A stretch of 37,395 bases of DNA from assembly GCA_026390995.1 (NCBI GenBank), contig JAPLEX010000050.1:20428-57822 (forward strand), written 5' to 3'. Below, piece by piece: positions 18,607 to 27,459 of the stretch. The stretch comes from Flavobacterium sp. GTDB taxonomy: Bacteria; Bacteroidota; Bacteroidia; Flavobacteriales; Flavobacteriaceae. The position numbers were made by a program, and so were the translations under genes. Within the stretch, counting starts at the first letter, position 1; the number at the start of each line of letters is the position of its first letter. The notes below the pieces were generated by a model. It saw only the letters and a program-made list of their open reading frames with translations. It was not told the DNA's origin and did no database searches.

Positions 18607-18614
18607 TACCTTTG
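18607..18614 (+). promoter_or_regulatory. Putative -7 box of marC
   Basis: TACCTTTG matches TAnnTTTG and lies 31 bases upstream of the marC ATG at 18646. No clear TTTG -33 element is seen at the ideal distance, so this is a moderate call. Confidence 0.45.
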
Positions 18615-18645
18615 CCAAAGTTATGTCCCCTTTATATCCAAGACT

Positions 18646-19269
18646 ATGGAATTATTTATCTACCTGTTTTTCGCCTTGTTTTCGGTTTTAAACCCCATTG
18701 GTACCATTCCTATTTTTGTAGGTCTCACACAAGATTACAGCCCAAAAGACCGCGCGCGCGTGTCCTTAAAGACATCGATTAATGTGTGTATTATTTTATT
18801 GATTTCTTTTTTTGTGGGTCAATATGTGCTTGAATTCTTTGGTATTACCATTACTGCCCTACGAATAGCCGGAGGAATTATTATTGCCAGTTCGGGATTT
18901 TCGTTGCTTAACGGTCAGTTTAATAAAAACAAGGGGATCAACAAAAGAGTAGAAGAAGAAATTCAGAACCGAAATGACATTGCCTTAACACCATTGGCCA
19001 TGCCTATGCTTGCTGGACCAGGTTCAATTTCCTTGTTAATTGCCTACTACCAAGAACACCAAGCCCCCGACGAAATAATTATTTCGAGCATAGCAATTGT
19101 AGTTGTAGCCGCTTCTATTTATTTTGTGTTGCGCAGCGCGCATTATTTGGCAAAATTTTTGGGATCTTCGGGTATTGTAGCCATTTCACGCATCATCGGA
19201 TTTTTGACTATTGCTATTGGCATTCAATACATCATCAGTGCAGTATTGAGTATCATTCGAGGGATATAG
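18646..19269 (+). CDS. marC: MarC family integral membrane protein
   Basis: A 207-residue membrane protein with six hydrophobic segments. The start at 18646 gives MELFIYLFFALFSVLNPIGTIPIFVGLT, the conserved MarC N-terminus. The track's earlier start at 18505 would add 47 residues that cover the promoter and the divergent gene's 5' end. Other motifs are ALRIAGGIIIASSGFSLL, NDIALTPLAMPMLAGPGSISLLIAYYQ and SRIIGFLTIAIGIQYI. The family (UPF0056) was once linked to multiple antibiotic resistance, but that link has been withdrawn and the function is unknown. Its 3' end overlaps the convergent ctlX-like gene by 17 bases, an unusually tight arrangement. Confidence 0.92.
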   Translation: MELFIYLFFALFSVLNPIGTIPIFVGLTQDYSPKDRARVSLKTSINVCIILLISFFVGQYVLEFFGITITALRIAGGIIIASSGFSLLNGQFNKNKGINKRVEEEIQNRNDIALTPLAMPMLAGPGSISLLIAYYQEHQAPDEIIISSIAIVVVAASIYFVLRSAHYLAKFLGSSGIVAISRIIGFLTIAIGIQYIISAVLSIIRGI

Positions 19270-20203
19270 TCGTTTTAGGCAAAAAGATCTCGGCCATCAT
19301 GCAACGGGCACTACCTCCGCCACAGGCTTCTATAGTGTCCAAACTGGAACTGACAATTTGGGCATGTTTTTCTAATTTGGCAAGTTGATCGGCAGTGAGG
19401 CTTTGGTGTGCCGCTGCGCTCATGACCAACAATTTTTGCTGATTGGCTCCCACCAATTCCAGCATATTTCCCGCAAAATTATTCACCTGATTTTCCGAAA
19501 TTAGGATTACTTCTTTGCTCGATTTTTTCAATTGTTCCAAAACGAATTTTCGCTCTTGTTTGTCGTCGATGCAATCGGCACAAATCACGGCAAAAGTGGT
19601 CCCCAAACACATCATTACATTGGTGTGGTAAATGAGCTTGCGTTCATTATTTATGGTTTGATAGGCATTGAAAATTACCGGAGCCATATCAAAATCTTCG
19701 CAAAATTCAATGAATAATTCTTCGTCGGCACGCGGAGACAGCGCACAATAGGCAATGCCGTTGGCGCGATCCAAGAGCAAACTACCCGTTCCTTCAAGAT
19801 AAAAACCATCGGTTTCGGCAGAGGTATAATCCACGATATTTTCGATGTGAAAGCCTTTATCCTCTAGGATATCTAGAATCTCTTCGCGGCGTTCACTGCG
19901 GCGATTTTCGGCAAACATGGGGTACAAGACTACGTCGCCATTTTGGTGAAACGAAATCCAATTGTTTGGAAAAATGGAATCGGGGGTATCGGGATCAAGG
20001 GTGTCATCAACAACGGTAACATCAACTCCAACCGCTTGTAATTTGGTCACAAAGGCATCAAATTCCTGCTGCGCTTTGGCATTGACGGTGGCTGGCAATA
20101 AATTGTCCAATACTTTTTGGTAATAATTATTGACTGCGGTTTGCTCATTCATCCGAAAGGCAACCGGACGAATCATGAGGATTGAGGAGGTGGTTTGGTT
20201 CAT
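19253..20203 (-). CDS. ctlX: Citrulline/arginine hydrolase of the pentein fold (CtlX-like)
   Basis: A 316-residue amidinotransferase/arginine-deiminase-related protein. Visible family features are SSILMIRPVAFRMNEQTAVNNYYQ, DTPDSIFPNNWISFH, ENRRSERREEI, DGFYLEGTGSLLLDR, LIYHTNVMMCLGTTFAVIC with the catalytic histidine, and near the C-terminus CGGGSARCMMAEIFLP with the nucleophilic cysteine at about 301. Penteins attack the guanidino or ureido carbon of arginine, citrulline or methylated arginines. The CtlX subgroup has been linked to citrulline use. A second pentein gene lies upstream in the same direction, now separated by the S23 cassette. The start codon at 20203 lies only five bases from the left inverted repeat of that cassette, so its ribosome-binding region may have changed. 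Confidence 0.88.
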   Translation of the reverse strand: MNQTTSSILMIRPVAFRMNEQTAVNNYYQKVLDNLLPATVNAKAQQEFDAFVTKLQAVGVDVTVVDDTLDPDTPDSIFPNNWISFHQNGDVVLYPMFAENRRSERREEILDILEDKGFHIENIVDYTSAETDGFYLEGTGSLLLDRANGIAYCALSPRADEELFIEFCEDFDMAPVIFNAYQTINNERKLIYHTNVMMCLGTTFAVICADCIDDKQERKFVLEQLKKSSKEVILISENQVNNFAGNMLELVGANQQKLLVMSAAAHQSLTADQLAKLEKHAQIVSSSLDTIEACGGGSARCMMAEIFLPKTTISLE

Positions 20204-20207
20204 TTTT

Positions 20208-20236
20208 CAGTTGTCTGTTGTGGGTTGTCTGTTTTG
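20208..20236. repeat. Left inverted repeat flanking the S23 gene
   Basis: The 29 bases CAGTTGTCTGTTGTGGGTTG plus TCTGTTTTG pair with the reverse complement of 20665-20693 at 23 of 29 positions. Internally it is a run of GTTGTC-like words. It starts five bases upstream of the ctlX start codon. Confidence 0.75.
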
Positions 20237-20257
20237 TGTTCTATGTTGGTTGCAAAA

Positions 20258-20626
20258 TTAGGACTTCCAGTTTTGTTCTACGTATTTGATAAAGGAATAA
20301 ATTTTTGCTCCAAGTATCTCATATTGTTCACCAAGGTTATGAAAAATATCTTTTTCAACTGGATATAGATATTCTAATTTCTCTATATGATTGATCGTTT
20401 CTAGACAACTTGAATGAGAGAACACCAAGAACCGAATAAAATCAGGCTTATATCGCTTTCTTCCATATCCTTCCACAATATTTGTGATAACAGAATCAGA
20501 AGCTCTTCGTAACTGACTACCCAACTCATATATTTCGTGTTTTGGTAGTTTCAAAGACGCTGTATGGGTTTGATAAAACAATTCTAATCCCATTTTATAA
20601 ATGTCTAAATCCCTATAACTGCTCAT
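20258..20626 (-). CDS. Four-helix-bundle protein, S23/IVP family
   Basis: A 122-residue protein of the S23 ribosomal/intervening-sequence family (PF05635). The features are YRDLDIYKMGLELFYQTH, LPKHEIYELGSQLRRASDSVITNIVEGYGRK and FIRFLVFSHSSCLETINHIEKLEYL. The family was first found inside intervening sequences of 23S rRNA genes of Leptospira and others. It is also related to Avd proteins of diversity-generating retroelements. Here there is no rRNA or reverse transcriptase nearby. The gene lies alone between two pentein genes and is flanked by 29-base imperfect inverted repeats, so it looks like an inserted cassette of about 0.5 kb. Its function is unknown; nucleic-acid binding is plausible. 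Its codons look more AT-rich than those of its neighbours. Confidence 0.9.
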   Translation of the reverse strand: MSSYRDLDIYKMGLELFYQTHTASLKLPKHEIYELGSQLRRASDSVITNIVEGYGRKRYKPDFIRFLVFSHSSCLETINHIEKLEYLYPVEKDIFHNLGEQYEILGAKIYSFIKYVEQNWKS

Positions 20627-20664
20627 ATCTACTTTTTTTGGCGTGTATAATTTATATTCTTAGC

Positions 20665-20693
20665 GGAAACCGACAACCGATAACCGACAACTG
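20665..20693. repeat. Right inverted repeat flanking the S23 gene
   Basis: GGAAACCGACAACCGATAAC plus CGACAACTG is the inverted partner of 20208-20236, with six mismatches. It ends five bases before the stop codon of the upstream pentein gene. The cassette therefore fills almost exactly the space between the two neighbouring genes. Confidence 0.75.
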
Positions 20694-20698
20694 ACAAC

Positions 20699-21613
20699 CT
20701 ATTCCCTAATCAACGGCAAAGTCGAGCAGCGCAACAGGCCTTCTTGTTTGGCGATTTCGGCATAGGGAATTTCTTCTACGGTAAAACCGTTGTTGCGCAA
20801 CCAAGTGTTGAGGCGAGTGAACTTTTGCTCGGAAACGACCACATTTGTATCAATCGAAAATACATTAGAATTCATGTGGTACATTTCATCACGGGTGAGG
20901 TGAAATAAATTGTCTTTGCCAAATAATTTCACCAAAAACACATAATCAGCTTCTTCGCGAAAACCGCTTTTGTAAATGATTCCTTTATTTTTCCCTACGG
21001 GTTGAAAGCAACAATCCAAATGCAAGGCGTTGTCTCGCGCTTCTAATTTGGATTTTACCAGATCGAATTCTTTGACAATTTTATGCGGAAAAAGAGCTTT
21101 AATGTAATTCACACCGGCCATATTGGTTCGAGCCGTAATGTAATCTTTGTAATCAGATCCTTTGTAGGTGCCAATAAAAATATAGTCGTTCCACAACATC
21201 ACGTCGCCGCCCTCAATGTGTACTTCCTCGGGCGGACGAACTACTTTGTTAGGATCCATCTGATCAATCACATATTGAATGGCGTCCAATTCGCGCTCTC
21301 TGTCGGGCAAGATGTTGGCTTTGATGAATACATCATCTATTACAAAACCAATATCACGAGCAAAAATTTGGTTGTAATTTTCAATTAATTCTGGGCGATA
21401 AACCTGCACGTCGTATTTTTGAAACACCGCATTAAACGCCTCCATTTCGCCTACCATATCAGCTTCTACTGGATAGGTTCCGGCCAAAATGTGTTCTAAT
21501 GATTTGGGATCGTATGCCTCATCAGCTGAAGGTGTTGGCCCATTATTTACCGCCGAACCGAGTACAACAGCTTTTAATTTGGACGTTTCATTGGTAACCT
21601 GAAGTCGTAACAT
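20699..21613 (-). CDS. Pentein-fold amidinotransferase / arginine deiminase-like hydrolase
   Basis: A 304-residue member of the amidinotransferase/dimethylargininase superfamily. I choose the ATG at 21613 (MLRLQVTNETSKLKAVVLGSA), because the track's start at 21622 lies only 13 bases from a likely -7 box. Motifs are FARDIGFVIDDVFIKAN, PEEVHIEGGDVMLWNDYIFIGT, a catalytic histidine in NALHLDCCFQPVG, and the nucleophilic cysteine in GLLRCSTLPLIRE nine residues from the end. The acidic ARD and EGGD motifs hold the guanidinium group in this fold. It could hydrolyse arginine, dimethylarginine or a related guanidino compound; sequence alone does not decide. The partner pentein (19253-20203) is downstream on the same strand, and the two probably work in one arginine/citrulline route. 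Confidence 0.85.
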   Translation of the reverse strand: MLRLQVTNETSKLKAVVLGSAVNNGPTPSADEAYDPKSLEHILAGTYPVEADMVGEMEAFNAVFQKYDVQVYRPELIENYNQIFARDIGFVIDDVFIKANILPDRERELDAIQYVIDQMDPNKVVRPPEEVHIEGGDVMLWNDYIFIGTYKGSDYKDYITARTNMAGVNYIKALFPHKIVKEFDLVKSKLEARDNALHLDCCFQPVGKNKGIIYKSGFREEADYVFLVKLFGKDNLFHLTRDEMYHMNSNVFSIDTNVVVSEQKFTRLNTWLRNNGFTVEEIPYAEIAKQEGLLRCSTLPLIRE

Positions 21614-21634
21614 AAATTTCATTTAGCTTGGAAA

Positions 21635-21642
21635 CAAATATA
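21635..21642 (-). promoter_or_regulatory. Putative -7 box of the pentein gene
   Basis: TATATTTG on the minus strand matches TAnnTTTG. It directly abuts the terminator of gltA, so the pentein genes probably have their own promoter. Confidence 0.45.
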
Positions 21643-21671
21643 AAAAAGCTTCCCGTTTGTGAGAAGCTTTG
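21643..21671 (-). terminator. Rho-independent terminator after gltA
   Basis: On the minus strand AAAGCTTC and GAAGCTTT form an eight-base stem around a loop of about ten bases, with T-rich sequence following. It lies about 20 bases past the gltA stop. Confidence 0.8.
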
Positions 21672-21691
21672 TTTATAACTAATGATAGATA

Positions 21692-22975
21692 TTATCGGTT
21701 GTCCATTGTCTTAAAATCGCGCAACGGATGTCCGGTATAGATTTGTCTTGGACGGCCAATCGGTTCTTTGTTGATGCGCATTTCTTTCCATTGGGCAATC
21801 CATCCAGGCAAACGGCCAATAGCAAAAAGTACGGTAAACATATCGGTTGGAATACCTAAGGCACGGTAGATAATGCCCGAGTAGAAATCAACATTAGGGT
21901 ATAATTTTCTAGAAACAAAGTACTCATCTACCAAGGCAGATTCTTCTAATTTTTTGGCGATTTCCAGAATTGGATCATTAACGCCTAAAGTAAGCAATAC
22001 CTCATCGGCTGCTTTTTTGATGATTTTGGCACGCGGGTCAAAGTTTTTGTATACGCGGTGTCCAAAGCCCATCAAACGGAATGGATCGTCTTTGTCCTTG
22101 GCTTTGGCCAGATATTTATCGGCATCACCTCCGTCTTTTTGAATCGCTTCGAGCATTTCTAACACCGCCTGATTGGCTCCGCCGTGCAAAGGTCCCCATA
22201 AAGCAGAAACACCTGCAGATATTGACGCAAACAAACCAGCATGCGAAGAACCTACGATGCGAACGGTAGAAGTAGAACAGTTTTGCTCGTGGTCGGCATG
22301 CAGGATAAATAATTTATCTAAGGCATTCACCACTTTGGCATTGATGCTGTAGGGCTCCGTAGGCAGTTCAAACATCAAACGCAAAAAGTTCTCTACATAC
22401 CCCGTTGTATTGTCGTAATAATTTAAGGGAAAGCCCATGCTTTTGCGGTAGGTCCAAGTCGCAATAACTAAGAATTTACCCATGGTTTTACATACCGCCT
22501 CGTACATTTCTTTTTCGTTATCCACATTAACCACTTTGGGATTAAAGGCGGTTAAGGCAGAGGTTAAGGAAGAAAGAACGCCCATTGGGTGGGCTGATCT
22601 TGGAAATCCGTCCAAGATGTTTTTCATCTCTTCGTTCACCAAGGTATATTTGCGAATATCGGTTTCAAATTGAGCCAATTGCGTTTTGGTAGGCAATTCG
22701 CCAAAAATAACCAAATAGGAAACTTCTAAAAAGTTGGCTTTATCGGCCAAGTCTTCGATGGCGTATCCGCGGTAGCGAAGAATTCCTTCTTCCCCATCCA
22801 AAAAAGTAATTTCACTTTTGCAAGATCCTGAATTTTTATATCCGGGGTCTAAGGTAATTGCGCCGGTTAGGGCACGCAATTTATCAATATCGATTGCTGG
22901 TTCATTTTCGCTCCCCACAAGAACTGGGAACTCATATTTTTGCCCGTCGAATTCTAAGATGGCTGTTTTTGACAT
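21692..22975 (-). CDS. gltA: Citrate synthase
   Basis: A 427-residue type II (hexameric) citrate synthase, close to the usual length. It carries ITLDPGYKNSGSCKSEITFLDGEEGILRYRGYAIEDLA near the N-terminus. The active-site histidines are in LHADHEQNCSTSTVRIVGSSHA and GFGHRVYKNFDPRAK. The catalytic aspartate region reads YPNVDFYSGIIYRALGIPTDMFTVLFAIGRLPGWIAQW. It condenses acetyl-CoA and oxaloacetate to citrate, the entry to the TCA cycle. It appears to be a single-gene unit with its own promoter upstream (23017-23024) and a terminator at 21643-21671. The sequence looks intact. Confidence 0.98.
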   Translation of the reverse strand: MSKTAILEFDGQKYEFPVLVGSENEPAIDIDKLRALTGAITLDPGYKNSGSCKSEITFLDGEEGILRYRGYAIEDLADKANFLEVSYLVIFGELPTKTQLAQFETDIRKYTLVNEEMKNILDGFPRSAHPMGVLSSLTSALTAFNPKVVNVDNEKEMYEAVCKTMGKFLVIATWTYRKSMGFPLNYYDNTTGYVENFLRLMFELPTEPYSINAKVVNALDKLFILHADHEQNCSTSTVRIVGSSHAGLFASISAGVSALWGPLHGGANQAVLEMLEAIQKDGGDADKYLAKAKDKDDPFRLMGFGHRVYKNFDPRAKIIKKAADEVLLTLGVNDPILEIAKKLEESALVDEYFVSRKLYPNVDFYSGIIYRALGIPTDMFTVLFAIGRLPGWIAQWKEMRINKEPIGRPRQIYTGHPLRDFKTMDNR

Positions 22976-23016
22976 GATTGTTTAAGCGTATTAAGTGCAG
23001 TAAATTTAAAACTGAA

Positions 23017-23024
23017 CAAATTTA
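23017..23024 (-). promoter_or_regulatory. Putative -7 box of gltA
   Basis: TAAATTTG on the minus strand matches TAnnTTTG and lies 41 bases upstream of the gltA start codon. A TTTTTT run is found at about -33 distance instead of a clear TTTG. Confidence 0.45.
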
Positions 23025-23111
23025 GGCAAATTGATCCCATATAAAAAAGATTATTATCACTGAATGTGTTAATTTAAAAAACATATTCTAAAATTTAACA
23101 AAATGATAAGA

Positions 23112-23143
23112 AACAAAAAACCCAACAACTAGTGCTGGGTTTT
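23112..23143 (-). terminator. Rho-independent terminator after eno
   Basis: On the minus strand AAAACCCA-GC and GT-TGGGTTTT form a stem of eight or more pairs around ACTAGTT, followed by TTTTTTGTTT. It lies about 20 bases past the eno stop. Confidence 0.85.
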
Positions 23144-23164
23144 GGAACTAAATTCGGTTGAATT

Positions 23165-24475
<1,311 letters not shown>

Positions 24476-24484
24476 TTACTCTTT

Positions 24485-24507
24485 AACAAAGATATTCCAT
24501 CTTTGTT
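24485..24507 (-). promoter_or_regulatory. Putative eno promoter overlapping a perfect inverted repeat
   Basis: TATCTTTG (24494-24487, minus strand) fits the -7 consensus 29 bases upstream of eno. The same bases form one arm of a perfect nine-base inverted repeat, AACAAAGAT-ATTCC-ATCTTTGTT. The palindrome could be an operator or a chance effect of the promoter word. I see no further support either way. Confidence 0.4.
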
Positions 24508-24554
24508 TGGAATGAAATCTGAAACGATTTTGTTATTAACGATAACGTTTTAGT

Positions 24555-25658
24555 TTAGTTCCGTTGCAAGGATTGTACAAATTCATCAAACAAATAGCTT
24601 GAATCGTGTGGCCCAGGACTTGCCTCCGGGTGATATTGCACCGAAAAACAGTCTTGATTTTTCATGCGCATTCCGGCTACGGTATGGTCGTTGAGGTGTT
24701 CGTGGGTGATTTCAAAATCGGGATGGTTTTCGAGTTCTTCTCTATTCACCGCAAATCCATGATTTTGGGAAGTAATCTCTCCTTTACCTGTGAGCAAATT
24801 CATAATGGGGTGATTTATTCCGCGGTGGCCATTAAACATTTTGTAGGTAGAAATGCCGTTGGCCAATGCCAATATTTGATGCCCTAGACAAATTCCAAAA
24901 ACAGGTTTTTTGGTCTGCAAAATTTCACGGGTTACCGCTTGTACTTGCGTTAAAGGATCTGGATCGCCAGGTCCGTTGGACAAGAAATAGCCCTGTGGAT
25001 CAAAACTTTGCAAGTCGGCAAATGTGGCATCATAGGGATATACTTTAATGTAGCAATCTCTGCTTGCCAAGTTGCGCAGAATATTCGTTTTGATTCCCAA
25101 ATCTATTGCCGAAATTCGGTAAGTAGCCAAAGGATTTCCATAACAATATGCTTCTTTGGTTGACACTTTGGACGCCAATTCCAAGCCCTCCATATTAGGC
25201 ACCGCAGCCAACAGTCGTTTCAATTCCTCAATAGGTGTATCGTCGGTGCATATCACAGCATTTTGTGCACCGTGGTCTCTGATGTAACTCACTAATGCAC
25301 GCGTATCCACGTCAGAAATCCCAATTAGGTTTTGCTCTATAAAGTAGGTTTCCAAACTTTTATCGGCACCCGCTCGGGAGTAGGGAAAACTAAAATTCTT
25401 GCAAACCAAACCTGCAATTTTTATAGAATTAGATTCGACTTCGTCTGGGTGAACCCCATAGTTTCCGATGTGAGGATGGGTAGCAACCATAATTTGACCA
25501 AAATAGGAAGGATCGGTAAAAATCTCCTGGTATCCTGTCATTCCAGTATTAAAACATACTTCTCCAAAACTTTTTCCAGCAATTCCAATAGATTTTCCGT
25601 GAAAAATAGTTCCGTCTTGTAAGAGTAATAAGGCTTTGGTTCGAGTGTTGTAATTCAT
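24555..25658 (-). CDS. carA: Carbamoyl-phosphate synthase small subunit
   Basis: A 367-residue glutamine amidotransferase subunit of normal length. The N-terminal domain has LLLLQDGTIFHGKSIG and FNTGMTGYQEIFTDPSYFGQIM. The class I amidotransferase domain carries YFLSNGPGDPDP, the nucleophilic cysteine in VFGICLGHQILALA, and the histidine-glutamate pair in SVQYHPEASPGPHDS. It releases ammonia from glutamine for the large subunit CarB, giving carbamoyl phosphate for pyrimidine and arginine synthesis. carB is not in the window. The gene follows rplQ after a terminator and has its own putative promoter. The nearby penteins also touch arginine/citrulline, but a functional link is only a guess. Confidence 0.98.
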   Translation of the reverse strand: MNYNTRTKALLLLQDGTIFHGKSIGIAGKSFGEVCFNTGMTGYQEIFTDPSYFGQIMVATHPHIGNYGVHPDEVESNSIKIAGLVCKNFSFPYSRAGADKSLETYFIEQNLIGISDVDTRALVSYIRDHGAQNAVICTDDTPIEELKRLLAAVPNMEGLELASKVSTKEAYCYGNPLATYRISAIDLGIKTNILRNLASRDCYIKVYPYDATFADLQSFDPQGYFLSNGPGDPDPLTQVQAVTREILQTKKPVFGICLGHQILALANGISTYKMFNGHRGINHPIMNLLTGKGEITSQNHGFAVNREELENHPDFEITHEHLNDHTVAGMRMKNQDCFSVQYHPEASPGPHDSSYLFDEFVQSLQRN

Positions 25659-25681
25659 GTAGTGTAGCGTAGTTAGTTGTG

Positions 25682-25689
25682 CAAATGTA
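25682..25689 (-). promoter_or_regulatory. Putative -7 box of carA
   Basis: TACATTTG on the minus strand matches TAnnTTTG and lies 23 bases before the carA start codon. The -33 region is poor. Confidence 0.4.
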
Positions 25690-25750
25690 AAACTTCAATT
25701 TGTAAAGTAAAGAATCGATGTACCGATTTATGAGTAATTTTTCAAAAGAA

Positions 25751-25790
25751 AAAATAAAAAAAAGGATAAACTAAATAGCTTATCCTTTTT
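25751..25790 (-). terminator. Rho-independent terminator of the ribosomal superoperon
   Basis: On the minus strand AAAAAGGATAA and TTATCCTTTTT form a perfect 11-base stem with a ten-base loop, followed by a long T-rich run. It lies 21 bases past the rplQ stop and closes the ribosomal protein operon. Confidence 0.9.
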
Positions 25791-25811
25791 CTATGTGGGT
25801 AATGAAAATCA

Positions 25812-26327
25812 TTATTCAGCAGTTTCAGAAGTTTCAGTTTCATCAACTGGCGCGATTGGAGCTTCTGCTTCTGGAGCTTCAACCACAGTCTCCGCTTCTG
25901 ATTTCTTGGCTTTTCCACCACGACGGCTTTTTGCTTTTTTCACTTCTTTTTTACCACCGTTGTAAATTTCGTTGAAATCTACCAATTCGATCATGGCCAT
26001 ATCGGCATTATCTCCTAAACGATTTCCAACTTTAATAATACGGGTATAACCACCTGGTCGGTCACCCACTTTGGCAGCGACGTCTCTGAACAAATCAGTT
26101 ACGGCATATTTGCTACGCAAGTAAGCAAAAACAATACGACGGTTGTGTGTAGTATCTTCTTTTGATTTTGTAATAAGCGGCTCAACAAATTGTTTTAACG
26201 CTTTTGCTTTAGCAACAGTCGTGTTAATACGTTTGTGCTCAATTAATGAACAAGCCATATTAGCCAACATAGATTTTCTATGTCCCGTTTGTCTGCTTAA
26301 GTGATTGAATTTTTTTCCGTGTCTCAT
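25812..26327 (-). CDS. rplQ: Ribosomal protein L17
   Basis: A 171-residue large-subunit protein. The conserved core of about 115 residues starts [45 protein letters not shown] and includes [29 protein letters not shown]. After it comes a basic stretch ([19 protein letters not shown]) and an acidic, alanine- and glutamate-rich tail. The tail is typical of Bacteroidota L17 and is probably disordered. L17 lies near the exit of the peptide tunnel. It is the last gene of the alpha operon, 62 bases after rpoA and before the terminator. Confidence 0.98.
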   Translation of the reverse strand: MRHGKKFNHLSRQTGHRKSMLANMACSLIEHKRINTTVAKAKALKQFVEPLITKSKEDTTHNRRIVFAYLRSKYAVTDLFRDVAAKVGDRPGGYTRIIKVGNRLGDNADMAMIELVDFNEIYNGGKKEVKKAKSRRGGKAKKSEAETVVEAPEAEAPIAPVDETETSETAE

Positions 26328-26389
26328 GACGTGTTTTTTAAAACTTCATCTTGCTACAATCCGCTTTGGAGAGCAAAATATGAAGTAAT

Positions 26390-27439
26390 TTATTCTTTAT
26401 CTAATTTGTATTTGGCTAAGTCCATTCCGAAGGTCAAATTTTTAACAGCGACTAATTCGTCTAATTCTGTCAATGATTTTTTACCAAAATTACGGAACTT
26501 CATCAAGTCGTTTTTGTTGAATGAAACCAAGTCACCCAATGTATCCACTTCAGCAGCTTTCAAACAATTTAAGGCGCGTACAGATAAATCCATATCGACT
26601 AATTTTGTTTTCAGCAACTGTCTCATGTGCAAGGATTCCTCATCATATGATTCAGTTTGAGCGATTTCATCTGCTTCAAGCGTAATACGCTCGTCAGAGA
26701 ATAACATAAAGTGGTGAATTAACACTTTGGCCGCTTCGGTTAAAGCATCTTTAGGATTGATTGATCCATCTGTTTTAATTTCAAAAACAAGTTTCTCGTA
26801 ATCTGTTTTTTGCTCTACACGAAAGTTTTCAATGGCATATTTTACATTTTTTACCGGAGTAAAAATAGAATCTGTAAATATGGTACCCAACGCAGCGTTT
26901 TGCTTTTTGTTTTCTTCGGCTGGAACGTATCCACGTCCTTTTTCGATAGTCAACTCAAAGTTTAATTTTACTTTGCTGTCCAAATTACAAATGACTAACT
27001 CGGGGTTAAGCACTTGGAATCCAGAAATGAATTTTTGAAAATCACCCGCGGTGAGTTGTTCTTTATTTGCTACAGAAATAGTTACTGATTCGTTGTCCAC
27101 GTCTTCGATTTGTCTTTTGAAACGCACTTGTTTCAAATTCAAAATGATTTCGGTAACATCCTCAACTACTCCGGGAATAGTAGAAAACTCATGGTCTACA
27201 CCTTCAATTCTAACAGATGTGATTGCATATCCCTCTAGGGCAGATAACATCACTCTTCTAAGGGCATTACCAACAGTCAATCCGTATCCTGGTTCTAAAG
27301 GTCTAAATTCAAATTTACCTTCAAAATCGGTTGAATCGATCATGATAACTTCTAAAGGTCTAAATTCAAATTTACCTTCAAAATCGGTTGAATCGATCAT
27401 GATAACTTTATCGGGTTTCTGAAAATTAAATATTGCCAT
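26390..27439 (-). CDS. rpoA: RNA polymerase alpha subunit with duplicated N-terminal strand
   Basis: A 349-residue alpha subunit; flavobacterial RpoA is normally about 330. The dimerisation domain has [45 protein letters not shown]. The C-terminal DNA/activator-binding domain has [43 protein letters not shown]. The excess of 19 residues is an exact repeat: [19 protein letters not shown] occurs at residues 12-30 and again at 31-49. This segment is the first beta strand of the alpha N-terminal domain, next to the assembly interface with beta and beta-prime. The copy next to [13 protein letters not shown] keeps the normal fold, so the extra copy might hang as an N-terminal appendage. An intact version elsewhere, or an assembly error, is the other explanation. 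Confidence 0.97.
   Translation of the reverse strand: MAIFNFQKPDKVIMIDSTDFEGKFEFRPLEVIMIDSTDFEGKFEFRPLEPGYGLTVGNALRRVMLSALEGYAITSVRIEGVDHEFSTIPGVVEDVTEIILNLKQVRFKRQIEDVDNESVTISVANKEQLTAGDFQKFISGFQVLNPELVICNLDSKVKLNFELTIEKGRGYVPAEENKKQNAALGTIFTDSIFTPVKNVKYAIENFRVEQKTDYEKLVFEIKTDGSINPKDALTEAAKVLIHHFMLFSDERITLEADEIAQTESYDEESLHMRQLLKTKLVDMDLSVRALNCLKAAEVDTLGDLVSFNKNDLMKFRNFGKKSLTELDELVAVKNLTFGMDLAKYKLDKE
27293..27406. repeat. Exact 57-bp tandem duplication inside rpoA
   Basis: Two copies, 27293-27349 and 27350-27406, are identical over all 57 bases and share two further bases at the right end. The duplication adds 19 codons in frame. Confidence 0.98.
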
Positions 27440-27459
27440 AATTTCGACTAAGTCAATTA

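Noticed and set aside
18505-18645. Upstream 47-codon extension of marC
   Set aside because: It covers the divergent gene's 5' end and the predicted promoter; MarC proteins start at MELFIYLFF.
20258-20626. Part of a diversity-generating retroelement (Avd)
   Set aside because: The fold family is related, but there is no reverse transcriptase, template repeat or variable repeat in the window.
20208-20693. Classical insertion sequence
   Set aside because: Inverted repeats are present, but the only gene is a four-helix-bundle protein; there is no transposase and no clear target-site duplication.
24508-24554. Terminator between carA and eno
   Set aside because: Only a weak five-base stem (GTTAT/ATAAC) is present, with no convincing T-run on the minus strand.
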